From Muribaculaceae bacterium (GTDB lineage: Bacteria > Bacteroidota > Bacteroidia > Bacteroidales > Muribaculaceae): a stretch of 64,000 nucleotides of DNA. This document shows, piece by piece, positions 63,926-64,000 of the stretch (position 1 is its first letter; each line of letters begins with the position of its first letter). The stretch covers positions 272,405 to 336,404 of the forward strand of contig JAMPGA010000001.1 of NCBI GenBank assembly GCA_023664185.1. The letters run 5' to 3'. The position numbers and the translations under genes are program-made. The notes under the pieces were generated by a model. It searched no databases, was not told where the DNA came from, and saw nothing but the letters and a program-made list of their open reading frames with translations.

Positions 63926-64000
63926 TTACTGTTTGGCTTTAAACGTGTGTATGAGGCGTGCCAGCAGGTAGACGGCGGCCATGATGAGCACTATGAGGGC
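63926..64000 (-). CDS. C-terminal end of a membrane protein (truncated by window)
   Basis: The last 24 codons of a minus-strand gene are visible, reading ALIVLIMAAVYLLARLIHTF and then a basic end before the TAA (63926-63928). This is a membrane helix followed by KAK-type positive residues. The 29-nt gap to the lipoprotein gene suggests one operon. The family cannot be told. Confidence 0.6.
   Translation of the reverse strand, partial: ALIVLIMAAVYLLARLIHTFKAKQ

Overview
The window is chromosomal DNA of a Bacteroidales bacterium (phylum Bacteroidota), most plausibly of the Muribaculaceae/S24-7 or Porphyromonadaceae-like gut lineages; the family is inference. The phylum call rests on Bacteroidota promoters (TTTG near -33, TAnnTTTG near -7) in front of many genes, Bacteroidales families (DUF3078, DUF4491, DUF4492, DUF3467, DUF1573 pairs, a histone H1-like mini-protein, a PorZ-like propeller) and secreted proteins ending in Bacteroidales-type C-terminal tags. 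Coding density is high and most genes are core housekeeping genes. No rRNA or tRNA genes, CRISPR arrays, complete prophage or insertion sequences were seen.

Layout. 1-8.5 kb: trmD, a ROK sugar kinase, an Omp28-like secreted thioredoxin-fold protein, a PAP2 phosphatase, a PL11 rhamnogalacturonan lyase and a SemiSWEET transporter. 8.6-17 kb: a DEAD-box helicase leading a chain of exported or membrane unknowns (DUF3078, two unknowns, DUF4491), a large membrane protein of unknown function with sufE, a GH28 pectinase and a 57-residue histone H1-like gene. 17-25.6 kb: M16 peptidase, dnaX, a 59-residue unknown, purC, ubiE/menG, DUF3467, cysS and an MscS channel. 25.7-30.7 kb: a TolC / HlyD / two-permease exporter operon without an ATPase gene. 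30.5-33.2 kb: a PatB-type C-S lyase, then a palindrome-rich, gene-poor stretch holding one orphan holin-like gene. 33.2-40 kb: uvrC, apt, a perfect parS centromere site, mnmG and ybeY, then a divergent radical SAM gene and ldcA. 40-48.3 kb: three tandem FKBP isomerases (cytoplasmic, exported, lipoprotein), two DUF1573 proteins, meaB and a DUF4492-cydA-cydB oxidase operon. 48.3-53.7 kb: rimP-nusA-infB-folK, preceded by a hairpin-masked leader peptide ORF. 53.7-59.5 kb (minus strand): trx lipoprotein, phosphoethanolamine transferase, rdgB, PorZ-like propeller and two small unknowns. 59.6-64 kb (minus strand): mdh, and an ABC permease/ATPase/lipoprotein operon with a truncated membrane gene at the edge.

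The most unusual material is non-coding. It includes an inverted pair of ~69-bp repeats behind the two pectin-degrading enzyme genes; purine-rich GAGAATTGAGAATT-type tracts that abut the stop codons of five genes; terminators whose loops carry the -33 element of the next promoter; a ~150-bp almost complete foldback and a ~185-bp set of nested inverted repeats on either side of the holin-like gene, with a strong orphan promoter between; two divergent apparently leaderless genes (ybeY and a radical SAM gene); and an 11-codon leader ORF with a strong, hairpin-sequestered Shine-Dalgarno sequence coupled by an ATGA overlap to rimP. The parS site suggests the window lies in the origin-proximal part of the chromosome (inference).
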